Part shown: in pieces, positions 6,401 through 16,251 of the stretch
How positions within the stretch are numbered: the first letter of the stretch is position 1
Layout of the letters: every line of letters begins with the position of its first letter
Assembly (NCBI RefSeq): GCF_002846555.1
Contig: NZ_PJMS01000001.1
Location: 4,919,501 to 4,983,500, forward strand
DNA: 64,000 nucleotides
Reading direction: 5' to 3'
From: Aquimarina sp. MAR_2010_214
Lineage (GTDB): Bacteria > Bacteroidota > Bacteroidia > Flavobacteriales > Flavobacteriaceae
The notes under the pieces: model-generated
Told to the model about the DNA's origin: nothing
Database searches by the model: none
Seen by the model: the letters and a program-made list of their open reading frames with translations, nothing else
Position numbers and translations under genes: made by a program

Positions 6401-6943
6401 ACAAAAATTCAAAATTATGAGAACATTATTTATAATCTTAATATTAACATTTACATTAATACCCCATAACCCTTTTTCCAAGTTACGGTTGACAATCACT
6501 CCTGGACTAATTTCTAAACCTAAATCAATTAATGATGTTGTTCTTAAATCTACCCAAACTGGATTAATTACTACAATAGTCTCATTTCCAGTATCGCCAG
6601 AATTTAGATTTCCATTTCGTACTATCAAATTAAATCTTCCTTCTGTATCTCCTGCAAATATTACAGCTTCCAATAGGGTCGGATTAATAAACCTTACCTG
6701 ACTGATTACTACAACAAGATTTCCTGCGCTTTTAAACTCAGAACTATCTATTTCTGATCCAGTATCTACAGTTACATTAGGACTAAAGTGAAATCCTTTG
6801 ATCTGCACCCTCCGTATTCCCTTTACGGGCATTCTAGCACCACATACTTCAGAAACAAATGGCGCTAAGCCATTTGTACCTCCATTGGTATTCTCATTGT
6901 TTTGTGTTCCTCTTACGAAGCGTTGCGTTCTGATTGTTCTCAT
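6386..6943 (-). CDS. Beta-rich hypothetical protein, IPT/TIG-like segment
   Basis: 185 residues. Residues about 40-120 read like an Ig-like IPT/TIG strand pattern (VKGIRRVQIKGFHFSPNVTVDTGS ... VRFINPTLLEAVIFAGDTEGRFNLIVRNG). No signal peptide. The last 15-20 residues are low-complexity I/N/V and run antisense into the sigma factor end, so the natural C-terminus may have been lost at a recombination boundary. It follows the 6950-7483 gene by 6 nt, suggesting co-transcription with it and the peptidase. Function unknown; a structural protein of a phage-derived particle is one possibility. Confidence 0.6.
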   Translation of the reverse strand: MRTIRTQRFVRGTQNNENTNGGTNGLAPFVSEVCGARMPVKGIRRVQIKGFHFSPNVTVDTGSEIDSSEFKSAGNLVVVISQVRFINPTLLEAVIFAGDTEGRFNLIVRNGNLNSGDTGNETIVVINPVWVDLRTTSLIDLGLEISPGVIVNRNLEKGLWGINVNVNIKIINNVLIILNFCSEVR

Positions 6944-6949
6944 ACTATC

Positions 6950-7483
6950 CTATCCAAATTGTGCCGTTTTGTAAAATTGTATTCTTAAAACAGGTGTTCC
7001 ATTCTCTTGTACACCGATTACCCTAAACTTTTTAAGATTTTCAGACCCGACCAATTCGAATATATCTTGGTTTGCTAATCCAAAACCTGAATTGATACTT
7101 GGGGATGATCCATTTTCCTTAAACCTTAATACGGCTGACGAATTCGTAATGGGTAATTCCACTACAGGTATAGGTAGTGTACGCTTCCTTTTTTTTGATG
7201 TAGCAACAATTGATACTGTTTCATCTGAATCTGGATCGGTAATAATAGTAACTGCCCCTTGTTCTACCATCATAGTTGCTGATACAGCTTCTTCAGGTAC
7301 TTCTAGTGAAACTATCCTGCCAAATGGAAGAGGAATATCCTGATATCCATTATTATCTTGATCTATAGGCACAAGTCCAACTTCTTTAGCATTAATCAAT
7401 ACTAATTCTTCAAGATAATTAAGAATTGTTGCAGTATTTTTTCTTTGTGGATATGTCTGTTTCTGTATTCTATCTCTCAACAT
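6950..7483 (-). CDS. Hypothetical protein, phage-like operon
   Basis: About 177 residues from the ATG at 7483 (MLRDRIQKQTYPQRKN). A longer frame upstream would overlap the preceding peptidase gene and lacks matching composition. It is beta-rich with an acidic IITDPDSDETVSI segment followed by a basic KKRKRTLPIPVVELPI stretch. No signal peptide or TM segment. I do not recognise the family. It sits between the M15-type peptidase and the TIG-like gene with very short gaps, so the three are probably one transcript. Confidence 0.6.
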   Translation of the reverse strand: MLRDRIQKQTYPQRKNTATILNYLEELVLINAKEVGLVPIDQDNNGYQDIPLPFGRIVSLEVPEEAVSATMMVEQGAVTIITDPDSDETVSIVATSKKRKRTLPIPVVELPITNSSAVLRFKENGSSPSINSGFGLANQDIFELVGSENLKKFRVIGVQENGTPVLRIQFYKTAQFG

Positions 7484-7494
7484 AGTTTTGTCTT

Positions 7495-8037
7495 TTATAC
7501 AAAAGGGTTTATTGGCGGTTTTGTACCTGAAGGATACCCCCAAGCCACATATTGCTTTTTTGAACTATCATTATCCAGATGAACAAAGGTTCTACCCACT
7601 CCAATACGTTTGAACCCAACTAATTTTGCAGCCACTACTATCTTATTTCGAATAGCCTTAGTAGGTGCTTTAATATCCGCAGCTTGGCATTTCGGTATTT
7701 TATGGGATGAATTAGAAACCCCACCTACTTTAGAATTCCAAAATGATGATCTCGCACCTGAGTTAATCATATCGAAAATGGGTAGTTTGGTGACTTTTGC
7801 TAACTTTTGAAGCATTCTAATGAATTCCTTATCCATACATCTGCCAGATCCTTGAATATCGGGGCTGTCAAATTTGGTGAGATCAACTTTAGGTTTTGAT
7901 TTTAGTCTGGACAAAGTAATAGCTCCTATAATTACTATAGAAGCAGCACCTAAACCTAACCATATATGTGTTCTATCCTTTTCCACCACAATTACATTGT
8001 TTCTTCTCTTTCTCCCTTTTATTACGGTCACATTCAA
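7495..8037 (-). CDS. M15-family peptidase, membrane-anchored
   Basis: 180 residues with an apparent TTG start; a GTG two codons later is an alternative. One transmembrane helix (about residues 27-45, IWLGLGAASIVIIGAITL) follows a very basic N-terminus. The catalytic domain has M15_3 features: a CMDKEFIRMLQKL helix, NSGARSSFWNSKVGG, the zinc-binding SHK....AADI, and the terminal zinc ligand in RTFVHLDND. Such enzymes cleave D-amino-acid peptide cross-links of peptidoglycan. Most family members are secreted carboxypeptidases or phage endolysins. The small size and the two structural-looking downstream genes favour a phage- or injection-particle-derived lysin. Confidence 0.75.
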   Translation of the reverse strand: MNVTVIKGRKRRNNVIVVEKDRTHIWLGLGAASIVIIGAITLSRLKSKPKVDLTKFDSPDIQGSGRCMDKEFIRMLQKLAKVTKLPIFDMINSGARSSFWNSKVGGVSNSSHKIPKCQAADIKAPTKAIRNKIVVAAKLVGFKRIGVGRTFVHLDNDSSKKQYVAWGYPSGTKPPINPFV

Positions 8038-8168
8038 ATAGTAGTAGGGGTTTTATTAATTGTCTTTGCAATTCTTTTAGGAATTGGAATTTTGTAAGGC
8101 TTAATCAGAGATTAGATGTTTGTTCTTCTGTTTCCCGATATCAGGTTCGTGACTCCTAACATAGCTTA

Positions 8169-9233
8169 TCACTCTAATAATCGTTTCATATTCACATTCT
8201 CATAATTACGTCGTACAAAATCCATTGCGGTTTTAAGAACTTCTCCCATTGATTTGCTACGACGAAATTTTAAATCCAAAGTAAAATTATAGAGGTGTTC
8301 TCTAAGTTCTTTCAAATTTTCTTCGGTAGAGATACGATCCGCACACATACATTCGACCAAATTTTCATAACGGGATCTCGATGTCAATATTCGTTTAGCC
8401 AGAATAGAACGTTCTTCTTTTTTATATTGTTCGATAGAACTTGGCTGTAATTTGTTCATCACAATATCAACCATATCAAAATTCTCTTTAAAGAACTGAG
8501 GTTGATATACTTTTAGTTTCCCTTCATAACACTGCTGATCAAAATCAATAGCTCTTATCTTGTATTCTACATGATCAAAATCATGAATCGGTATAATTAC
8601 ATAATTATAAGATCGCATATCTCCTAACAATCGCATTTGACAACGCTCATTAAATTTCACAAACTCTTTTGCTATCTGCGATTTGGCCTGATCACTTAAA
8701 TCAGGTAAAAAGTCCTTAATAAATACATCACCAGGAATTCCTGCAATATGCTCCTCTATCAACGTATTTTTATATACCAAAAAATTAATTCTATTTGGCG
8801 AAAACATATGTTCTAACTCTAGCCCGTAAATACGCGAGGCATCTGCCTTTTTCACATAGATATACGTGTAGTTATCGTTTAAGATATTTCTTACTCTTAT
8901 TCTAAAGGGCTTTGAGTTCCCAAAAGTACAATAGTCTATCGCATCAATATTAAGAAACTCAATTGCATCTTCATTACCATCAGAATGCAGAATTGTATAT
9001 ACTTTTTTAAGGCTGGATTCTATTTCTGGTCGCTCATGCTCTTCATAATACACTCTTACCCATAATGTATCTTCATCCTTACTATCATAAACAACTATAG
9101 AGCCCGAAAACCGAAGTAAATCATCATAAAATACCGGAATCTTAATCTTACGATTACATTCTTTCAAATATGCATCCAGTTTATCATTGATAGGATATGT
9201 AGGTTTTTTCTTCGACATTAATTTTTCTTCCAT
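8169..9233 (-). CDS. Conserved hypothetical protein with faint kinase-like signature
   Basis: 354 residues, soluble, no signal peptide. The central part (about 195-235) reads LLGDMRSYNYVII ... YKIRAIDFDQQ. That spacing resembles the catalytic loop (D....N) and metal-binding D-F-D of aminoglycoside-phosphotransferase or HipA-like kinases. No clear nucleotide-binding loop is visible upstream. The N-terminus contains a beta-rich region and the C-terminus is helical and basic. It stands alone, 125 nt from the phage-like genes and divergent from the ABC transporter. I do not recognise a named family; the kinase idea is weak inference. Confidence 0.7.
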   Translation of the reverse strand: MEEKLMSKKKPTYPINDKLDAYLKECNRKIKIPVFYDDLLRFSGSIVVYDSKDEDTLWVRVYYEEHERPEIESSLKKVYTILHSDGNEDAIEFLNIDAIDYCTFGNSKPFRIRVRNILNDNYTYIYVKKADASRIYGLELEHMFSPNRINFLVYKNTLIEEHIAGIPGDVFIKDFLPDLSDQAKSQIAKEFVKFNERCQMRLLGDMRSYNYVIIPIHDFDHVEYKIRAIDFDQQCYEGKLKVYQPQFFKENFDMVDIVMNKLQPSSIEQYKKEERSILAKRILTSRSRYENLVECMCADRISTEENLKELREHLYNFTLDLKFRRSKSMGEVLKTAMDFVRRNYENVNMKRLLE

Positions 9234-9442
9234 AGCAACACTTTTTGTAAAAAAGCAATTTACAAATTTCAGATGTACAAATCACTCTTTAAAAAAATTG
9301 CTGAATACCGTTTAGTAAACAATAATCTCCAATAAAAAATATATGCTTACATTCAACAAATAATCAACAAACAATCAACTTTCTTGTAACAAAATCCTAT
9401 ACTTGTCGTCTTGTTTTATATAACCACCAAAAACAATTACCA

Positions 9443-10342
9443 TTGGAAAATATTCTCACCTTAAACAATCTCACCAAAAAGTTTGGCCCACTAACAGCCG
9501 TCAAAGACCTCTCTTTTACTATAAAGAAGGGAAATGTATATGGTATCCTTGGCCCAAACGGGAGTGGTAAATCCACTACTTTGGGCATCGTGCTTAATGT
9601 TGTTAATAGTACTTCTGGTGAATTTACCTGGTTTGATGGCAATACATCAACGCATGATGCGCTAAAAAAAGTCGGAGCAATTATAGAACGTCCAAACTTT
9701 TACCCATATATGACTGCAGCCCAAAATCTTAAATTGGTATGCCAAATTAAAGGAGTTGACAGTAGTAAAATTGATGACAAACTCGAAGTTGTAGGATTAT
9801 TAGATCGAAAAGACAGTAAGTTTAGAACGTTCTCTCTGGGAATGAAACAGCGATTAGCTATTGCTTCTGCCTTGCTTAATGATCCTGAAATATTAATCCT
9901 TGATGAACCTACTAATGGGTTAGACCCACAAGGGATACATCAAATCCGTGAAATCATCAAAAAAATTGCCTCTCGAGGAACTACTATTCTTTTGGCATCT
10001 CACCTACTTGATGAAGTAGAAAAAGTTTGTAGCCATGTGGTGATTATAAGAAAAGGCGTAAAACTGTATTCTGGTCGTGTAGATGAAATGAATGCTAGTT
10101 ATGGGTTTTTCGAACTTAAAAGTGAGCAAAAATCCGCATTAACAGAGTGGTTATCTAAGCATAATGATTTTAAAAATTTCAAAGAAGAAGATGGTAAGAT
10201 AATTGCGTTTTTAGCACATGAGTTAGATCCAGAAAGTCTTAACAGGCAACTATTTAAAGAAGGAATAGTTCTCACACACCTTGTGAAACGAAAAGAAAGT
10301 CTCGAAGAACAATTCTTACAATTAACCAACAATTTAAACTAA
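9443..10342 (+). CDS. ABC transporter ATP-binding protein (ABC-2 exporter type)
   Basis: 299 residues, TTG start (9443); no upstream in-frame ATG. All ABC motifs are present: Walker A GPNGSGKST (about 38-46), signature FSLGMKQRL (about 130), Walker B ILILDEPTNGLD (about 150) and the switch histidine in LLASHLLDE (about 187). The C-terminal 80 residues form the regulatory extension typical of CcmA/NatA-like subunits. It is followed after 4 nt by its permease, so the two form an operon. Substrate is not deducible. An imperfect -7 box (TATACTTG, about 9400) lies upstream. Confidence 0.92.
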   Translation: MENILTLNNLTKKFGPLTAVKDLSFTIKKGNVYGILGPNGSGKSTTLGIVLNVVNSTSGEFTWFDGNTSTHDALKKVGAIIERPNFYPYMTAAQNLKLVCQIKGVDSSKIDDKLEVVGLLDRKDSKFRTFSLGMKQRLAIASALLNDPEILILDEPTNGLDPQGIHQIREIIKKIASRGTTILLASHLLDEVEKVCSHVVIIRKGVKLYSGRVDEMNASYGFFELKSEQKSALTEWLSKHNDFKNFKEEDGKIIAFLAHELDPESLNRQLFKEGIVLTHLVKRKESLEEQFLQLTNNLN

Positions 10343-10346
10343 AGCC

Positions 10347-11183
10347 ATGTTACGACTACTTAATATAGAATTTCAAAAACTAAAATATAATAAAGCAGCA
10401 AAAGTAATTACGATAACCTACTTTATACTGATAACCTTTATCGCATTAATCGCATCTATAGAATTTAATTTTGCTGGTGTGAAATTTAGAATTGCTGATC
10501 AGGGAATCTTCAATTTTCCGTATATATGGCATTTTAACACTTATATCGCAGCATGGTCCAAATTATTTTTGGCTATTGTTATTGTTTCTATGATGGCCAA
10601 TGAATATAGTCATCGGACTTTAAAACAAAACCTAATCGATGGTCTAAGCAAAAAAGAGTTTATAAGTTCCAAATTCCTAACTGTTGGTGTTTTTGCCTTG
10701 ATCTCTACTCTATTTTTATTTGTAGTATCTATGATTTTGGGATTAAGCTTTTCTGACTATAATGAACTTTCTATTATATTCTCTGATCTGGAATATGTTC
10801 TGGCTTATTTCATAAAACTAATTGGCTTTTTTGCTTTTTGTATGTTCCTGGGAATTTTTGTAAAACGTTCTGCCTTTGCCCTTGGGTTTTTATTCATCTG
10901 GTGGGTTGTAGAAAATATTATATTCGCATTACTAAAGTTTAAACTATTTAGAGGAACCGAAATTGCAGATAATATCGTACAATTTTTCCCTTTAGAATCT
11001 ATGGGAAACTTAATAACTGAACCTTTTACGCGTTTAAATTTTATTCAATCGGCTGCAAATCAATTAGGAGAAACTTTTCAAAGAGATTATACTGTACATT
11101 GGTATGAAATCTTAATTGTACTGGTCTGGACAGTCATTTTTATATACCTATCGTATTACTTACTTAAAAAGAGAGATTTATAA
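10347..11183 (+). CDS. ABC-2 type transporter permease
   Basis: 278 residues with six hydrophobic segments (about 18-38, 62-82, 108-132, 145-170, 178-202, 252-272), typical of single-domain ABC-2 permeases such as those of the NatB/bacitracin-export class. The cytoplasmic motif NEYSHRTLKQNLIDGLSKKEF after TM2 is the coupling-helix region often seen in this family. It directly follows the ATPase (4 nt gap) and ends just before a decayed T9SS module. Inner-membrane protein; substrate unknown. Confidence 0.88.
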   Translation: MLRLLNIEFQKLKYNKAAKVITITYFILITFIALIASIEFNFAGVKFRIADQGIFNFPYIWHFNTYIAAWSKLFLAIVIVSMMANEYSHRTLKQNLIDGLSKKEFISSKFLTVGVFALISTLFLFVVSMILGLSFSDYNELSIIFSDLEYVLAYFIKLIGFFAFCMFLGIFVKRSAFALGFLFIWWVVENIIFALLKFKLFRGTEIADNIVQFFPLESMGNLITEPFTRLNFIQSAANQLGETFQRDYTVHWYEILIVLVWTVIFIYLSYYLLKKRDL

Positions 11184-11231
11184 TATATTTGAACTTCTCA
11201 GAGTTCAAATATGCCATACGCTTATTCTTAA

Positions 11232-11563
11232 ATTTCATAATATATATGTCAGAGACAAAAACGGATGTCTTCCTATAACAACTCAGGATATTTCGGTTGT
11301 TGGGTTTCCAGAATATTTTACTCCAAATGGAGATGGATTTCATGAAACCTGGAATGTAGAGGGAATATCAACACAGATTATGGGTAATTCTCTAATCTAT
11401 ATATTTGATTCGATACGGAAAACTCATCAAACAGCTCAGAGCGGGAAGTCCAGGTTGGGACGGAATCTATAATGGTAAGCTAATGCCTTCTAGCCAATAT
11501 TGGTTTCGTGTAGAATTAGAGGATGGTAGAATTCTTACCGGAAGTTTTGCTCTTATCCGTTGA
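11232..11563 (+). pseudogene. Decayed duplicate of T9SS type B C-terminal domain
   Basis: Nearly the same as the last about 110 codons of the gene ending at 14132 (compare 13803-14132). Shared text includes YVRDKNGC, PITTQDISVVGF, YFTPNGDGFH and NVEGISTQIM. It has no start codon of its own. A single extra T in ATATTTGATTCGATACGG (about 11404) shifts the frame; the second frame then continues YGKLIKQLRAG...EYWFRVELEDGRIL-like to the TGA at 11561-11563. The copy is therefore an inactivated remnant of a paralog whose 5' part is gone. Most differences before the frameshift are silent. Confidence 0.85.
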
Positions 11564-11646
11564 CTATCTTCACTATAGAATTAGTAGAGAATATTAAGTT
11601 AGCTCTCTATTTATTAGTATATTGACCGATAATACAAATACCCTAA

Positions 11647-14132
11647 ATGAAACAAAAATTACTTTCAATTTTACTTCTCACCTCTGTATTTTTTATCGGT
11701 TATTCACAAAACGAACCTACTGATTGTGTTAATTCTATTATTGTTTGTGGAAATACTAATCTAGAATTAAACTCTAACGGTACAGGCATCAATGATTTTG
11801 CATTACCCGGAAACAATGCTCCTACCTGTTCTTTTACAGAAAGTCAGAGTTTATGGTTACGAGTTAATATTGTTCAATCAGGAACCCTAGCATTCACTAT
11901 AACACCAGAATCCGCAAGCACTTCCGAAGATTACGATTTTGCTGTGTACGGACCTAATGTTACATGCTCTACTTTAGGTAGTTCGATTCGTTGCTCTTCT
12001 ACCAATCCCCCGCAGCTGGAGTCTCTACCGTAACAGGGCTCAATAGCACTGAAACAGATTTAAGCGAAGGTCCTGGAAATCTCGGAAACGGTTTTGTACG
12101 AGCCATAGATGCTTTAGCAGGAGAAGAGTATTTTATTCTAATTGATAATTTTTCTCAAAATGGAGGTTTTGACCTTACATTTACCGGTACAGCAGTACTT
12201 CCTGATAATCCTGTTAATAACGCCACTAGTACAACTACAAATCTTGATCTTACAGAGTGTGATGCTATAGGGAATTTTAATGACGGAAGAACGAATTTTG
12301 ATTTAGACAGTAATACAGCTACCATATTAGGGACACAGACCAATACAATAATCTCATATCATAGTACTGAAGAAGATGCTAGTATTAATAACTCACCCTT
12401 AACCAGTCCTTATCTAAGTACTCAAAATAACGAAATCATACACATACGTATAGAAAATACAATTACTGGGTGCTTTATCACTGATACTTTTAAACTAATA
12501 ACTATTCCCGGGCCTCAAATAGCAACTCCTAGCCCATTCACTGTATGTGATGATGCCAATGATGGAAATGACACAAATGGATTTGTTTCTTTTTTACTTA
12601 GAGATAAAGACAATGAAATCCTTAACGGATTAGATCCTGCTAATATCATCATTACTTATCATTTATCTCAGGCTGGTGCAAATGCAGGTACCGGTATCAT
12701 CAACAAAAACACTCCTTTTACTAATACTACAAATCCACAGAAAATTTTTGTTAGGGCGCAATATGTCCCTACTCAACCTTGTACAAATACTCTTAGTTTT
12801 GTAAACTTTGATTTACAAGTAGATCCTTTACCTATTGCAAATGCAATCTCATTAATACAATGTGACGAATATTTGGATACTACAGACGGCATTACACTCT
12901 TTAACCTTAATGAAGCCAATAATCAAATTACAGGAGGTGCAACAGACAGAACCGTATTATTTTTCGAAGATATTGCTTCTGCCAATGCAGGAACATCATC
13001 TATTACAAATACTAATGCCTACAAAAACACAACAATAAACCAACAATTATTTATTCGGGTTACAGATGACACCAATAGGTGTTATAGAATTACAACATTA
13101 GATTTGAGAGTAAGTGCTACATCTGCAAATAATGCAATTTTAAGATTATGTGATGATGACGGTACCGAGGATGGGTTTCGGGAATTTGATCTTACACTAG
13201 CCAATCCACAAATACTTGGTGGTATAGCTACTCCTAACTTAACAATTGTTTATTATCAAACTATAGCAGAGGCTTTAAGTGAATCTAACCCCATAACAAC
13301 AATAACTAATACCAATTCATTAACTCAAGGGCAAGATATCGTATTTGCCAGAGTAGAAAATCTCAATCAATGCTTTGGCATCAATCAAGTACAATTATTT
13401 CTTGATCCATTACCAAATATTGAATCAGACACTAATTATTTCCTATGTCAAAATGAACCCAATATTGAAATCCATGCTGGTTTACCCCTAAATAGTGCTC
13501 CTATTGATTTCTCTATTCTTTGGTCAACTAACGAAACAACTGAAACAATTTTGGCTAATCAACCTGGTGATTATATCGTAGAAATTACAAACCAACTAAC
13601 AGGATGTTCTAAATCAAGAACGGTAACTGTAATTACTTCAAGTGTAGCAACCATACAATCAATCGATATTAATGACGCTAGAGATAATAATACTGTCACT
13701 ATTAATGCAGAAGGTTTAGGTAGTTATGAATATGCAATAGAGATACATGGAGTTTTAAGTGTATATCAGGATGATCCAACCTTTACCAATGTACCTCCTG
13801 GATTTCACAGAGTGTATGTAAGAGATAAAAATGGATGTGTCCCTATAACAACTCAGGATATTTCAGTTGTCGGGTTTCCAGGATATTTCACTCCAAATGG
13901 TGATGGCTTTCACGACACCTGGAATGTAGAAGGGATATCAACACAGATCATGAGTAATTCTCTAATCTATATATTTGATCGATACGGAAAACTCATCAAA
14001 CAACTAAGAGCGGGAAGCCCCGGTTGGAACGGAACCTATAATGGACAACTAATGCCCTCTAGCGAATATTGGTTTCGTGTAGAATTAGAAGATGGTAGAA
14101 TTCTTAACGGAAGTTTCGCTCTTATTCGTTAA
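11647..14132 (+). pseudogene. T9SS type B sorting-domain protein, single-base frameshift
   Basis: Two overlapping frames encode one protein of about 828 residues. Frame 1 (11647-12033) has a signal peptide (MKQKLLSILLLTSVFFIGYSQ) and a beta-sandwich start. Frame 2 carries on from about 12005 to 14132. The break is at a C5 tract (12007-12011). One extra C restores ...STNPPAAGVSTV..., so this is either a sequencing or phase-variation slip or a true mutation. The body holds several repeats with LCDDD / QCDEY-type acidic motifs and TNTN..YKNTT strands. The end is the gliding-motility-associated CHU_C-type sorting domain (FPGYFTPNGDGFHDTWNVEGI to FALIR). The product would be secreted by T9SS and displayed on the surface, probably as an adhesin. 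Confidence 0.85.
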
Positions 14133-14141
14133 TTCTATAAG

Positions 14142-14149
14142 TAGATTTG
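14142..14149 (+). promoter_or_regulatory. Candidate -7 box for uvrB
   Basis: TAGATTTG, an exact TAnnTTTG match 30 nt before the uvrB ATG (14179). It starts 10 nt after the stop of the upstream T9SS gene. No clear TTG -33 box is present at the expected distance. Confidence 0.5.
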
Positions 14150-14178
14150 GTATCTTTATTGTGAAAAAGAAAAGATAC

Positions 14179-16185
14179 ATGAAGTTCGAATTGGAATCTG
14201 AATTCAAACCCACTGGGGATCAACCGGAAGCAATACGACAATTGGTTGAAGGTATTGAATCTAACGAAAAATATCAAACGCTTTTAGGCGTAACAGGGTC
14301 AGGAAAAACTTTTACTGCTGCCAATGTAATCCAACAAGTACAGCGGCCAACTCTAATATTGGCACATAACAAAACATTGGCCGCACAGCTTTTTTCTGAG
14401 TTTAAACAATTTTTTCCTAAGAATGCCATAGAGTATTTTGTTTCTTACTATGATTACTATCAACCAGAAGCTTATATTCCTACTTCAGGAACCTATATCG
14501 AAAAAGATCTATCAATCAATGATGAAATTGAAAAACTACGTCTAAGTGCTACCTCTTCGCTCTTATCAGGAAGAAGAGATGTTTTGGTAGTTGCATCAGT
14601 ATCTTGCTTGTACGGTATCGGTAACCCCGTAGAATTTAAGAAAAATGTAATTTCAATACAATCAGGACAATTTGTTTCCAGGACAGCTTTACTACATCGC
14701 TTGGTACAAAGTTTATATTCGAGAACTGAAGCTGAGTTTAAACATGGAAATTTCAGAATAAAAGGAGATACCGTTGATATTTTTCCAAGCTATGCCGATG
14801 ATGCATTTAGAGTGCATTTTTTTGGCGATGAAATTGAAGAGATCGAATCTTTTGATGTACAAACCAATACCATTGTTGAGAAATATGATCAATTGAATAT
14901 TTATCCCGCCAATATGTTTGTAACTTCTCCTGAAGTATTACATAATGCAATTGATCAAATTGCACTTGATTTGGGAAAACAGGTAGCATACTTTAGAGAA
15001 ATCGGAAAACCACTGGAAGCCAAACGATTAGAAGAGCGCACCAACTTTGATCTGGAAATGATCAAAGAACTTGGTTATTGTTCTGGTATCGAAAACTATT
15101 CTCGCTACCTCGATGGTAGAAACCCAGGCACAAGACCATTTTGTCTACTCGATTATTTCCCTGATGACTATCTAATGATTATTGACGAAAGTCATGTAAC
15201 CATACCTCAGACACACGCTATGTATGGTGGTGATCGTTCTAGAAAAGAGAATCTGGTAGAATACGGTTTCAGGCTTCCTGCAGCAATGGATAACAGGCCT
15301 TTAAAGTTTGAAGAACTCGAAGCGATTCAAAATCAGGTTATGTATATCAGTGCTACACCAGCAGATTACGAACTACAAAAAAGTGAAGGAACCTATGTAG
15401 AACAAATCATTAGACCAACAGGATTATTAGATCCTGTAATAGAAGTTCGCCCCAGTCTAAATCAAATTGATGACCTCATTGAAGAGATGCAAAAACGAAT
15501 TGATTTAGATGAACGTATCCTCGTTACTACACTAACCAAAAGAATGGCAGAGGAATTAACAAAATATCTAACCAGAATTAATATACGTTGTAGATACATC
15601 CATAGTGATGTAGACACATTAGAACGGGTAGAAATCATGCAAGATTTACGGAAAGGTATTTTTGATGTATTGATAGGAGTAAATTTACTGCGAGAAGGAT
15701 TAGATCTTCCTGAAGTATCATTAGTCGCCATTCTAGATGCCGATAAGGAAGGCTTTTTAAGAAACAAACGATCCTTGGTACAAACTGTTGGTAGAGCAGC
15801 AAGACATATAAACGGAAAAGCAATCATGTATGCCGATAAAATTACAGATAGCATGCAAAAAACTATTGATGACACAGAATACAGACGACAAAAACAGATA
15901 GCTTACAACACCAAACATGGTATTACACCAACTGCAATTAAAAAATCTTTGGATAATGCCTTAGCTGGCAAAAAAGTAGAACCTTATACCTTTGAAAATG
16001 CCCCTACTCTACAAGCTGCCGAAGAAGAAACAGCCTACTACACCAAAGAACAACTAGAGACACGAATCCGAAATGTTCGTAAAGAAATGGAAAAAGCCGC
16101 TAAAGAATTAGATTTTATGACTGCAGCACGATTACGAGATGAGATCAAAATGTTGCAAAATAAGATACAGGACCAAAAAGTGTAA
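14179..16185 (+). CDS. uvrB: UvrABC system protein B
   Basis: 668 residues from the ATG at 14179 (MKFELESEFKPTGDQPEAI), the normal family start and length; an upstream in-frame extension to 14092 overlaps the previous gene and is unlikely. Walker A GVTGSGKT is at residues 37-44. The beta-hairpin that clamps DNA (VSYYDYYQPEAYIP) is near 92-105, the helicase motif II MIIDESH near 335, and motifs V/VI (GVNLLREGLDLPEVSLVAILDADKEGF, QTVGRAARH) near 500-540. The C-terminal UVR domain binds UvrC (KEMEKAAKELDFMTAARLRDEI). Damage verification in nucleotide excision repair. Monocistronic by spacing. Confidence 0.98.
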   Translation: MKFELESEFKPTGDQPEAIRQLVEGIESNEKYQTLLGVTGSGKTFTAANVIQQVQRPTLILAHNKTLAAQLFSEFKQFFPKNAIEYFVSYYDYYQPEAYIPTSGTYIEKDLSINDEIEKLRLSATSSLLSGRRDVLVVASVSCLYGIGNPVEFKKNVISIQSGQFVSRTALLHRLVQSLYSRTEAEFKHGNFRIKGDTVDIFPSYADDAFRVHFFGDEIEEIESFDVQTNTIVEKYDQLNIYPANMFVTSPEVLHNAIDQIALDLGKQVAYFREIGKPLEAKRLEERTNFDLEMIKELGYCSGIENYSRYLDGRNPGTRPFCLLDYFPDDYLMIIDESHVTIPQTHAMYGGDRSRKENLVEYGFRLPAAMDNRPLKFEELEAIQNQVMYISATPADYELQKSEGTYVEQIIRPTGLLDPVIEVRPSLNQIDDLIEEMQKRIDLDERILVTTLTKRMAEELTKYLTRINIRCRYIHSDVDTLERVEIMQDLRKGIFDVLIGVNLLREGLDLPEVSLVAILDADKEGFLRNKRSLVQTVGRAARHINGKAIMYADKITDSMQKTIDDTEYRRQKQIAYNTKHGITPTAIKKSLDNALAGKKVEPYTFENAPTLQAAEEETAYYTKEQLETRIRNVRKEMEKAAKELDFMTAARLRDEIKMLQNKIQDQKV

Positions 16186-16251
16186 TTTTTTGCGATATAA
16201 CCATAGTGTCGATCTTTAGATTATGATACTAATAAAAAACATAAGGCCATT

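Noticed and set aside
7092..7343. Plus-strand ORF antisense to the 6950-7483 gene
   Set aside because: Mirror frame of a better-supported gene with serine/threonine-rich shadow composition.
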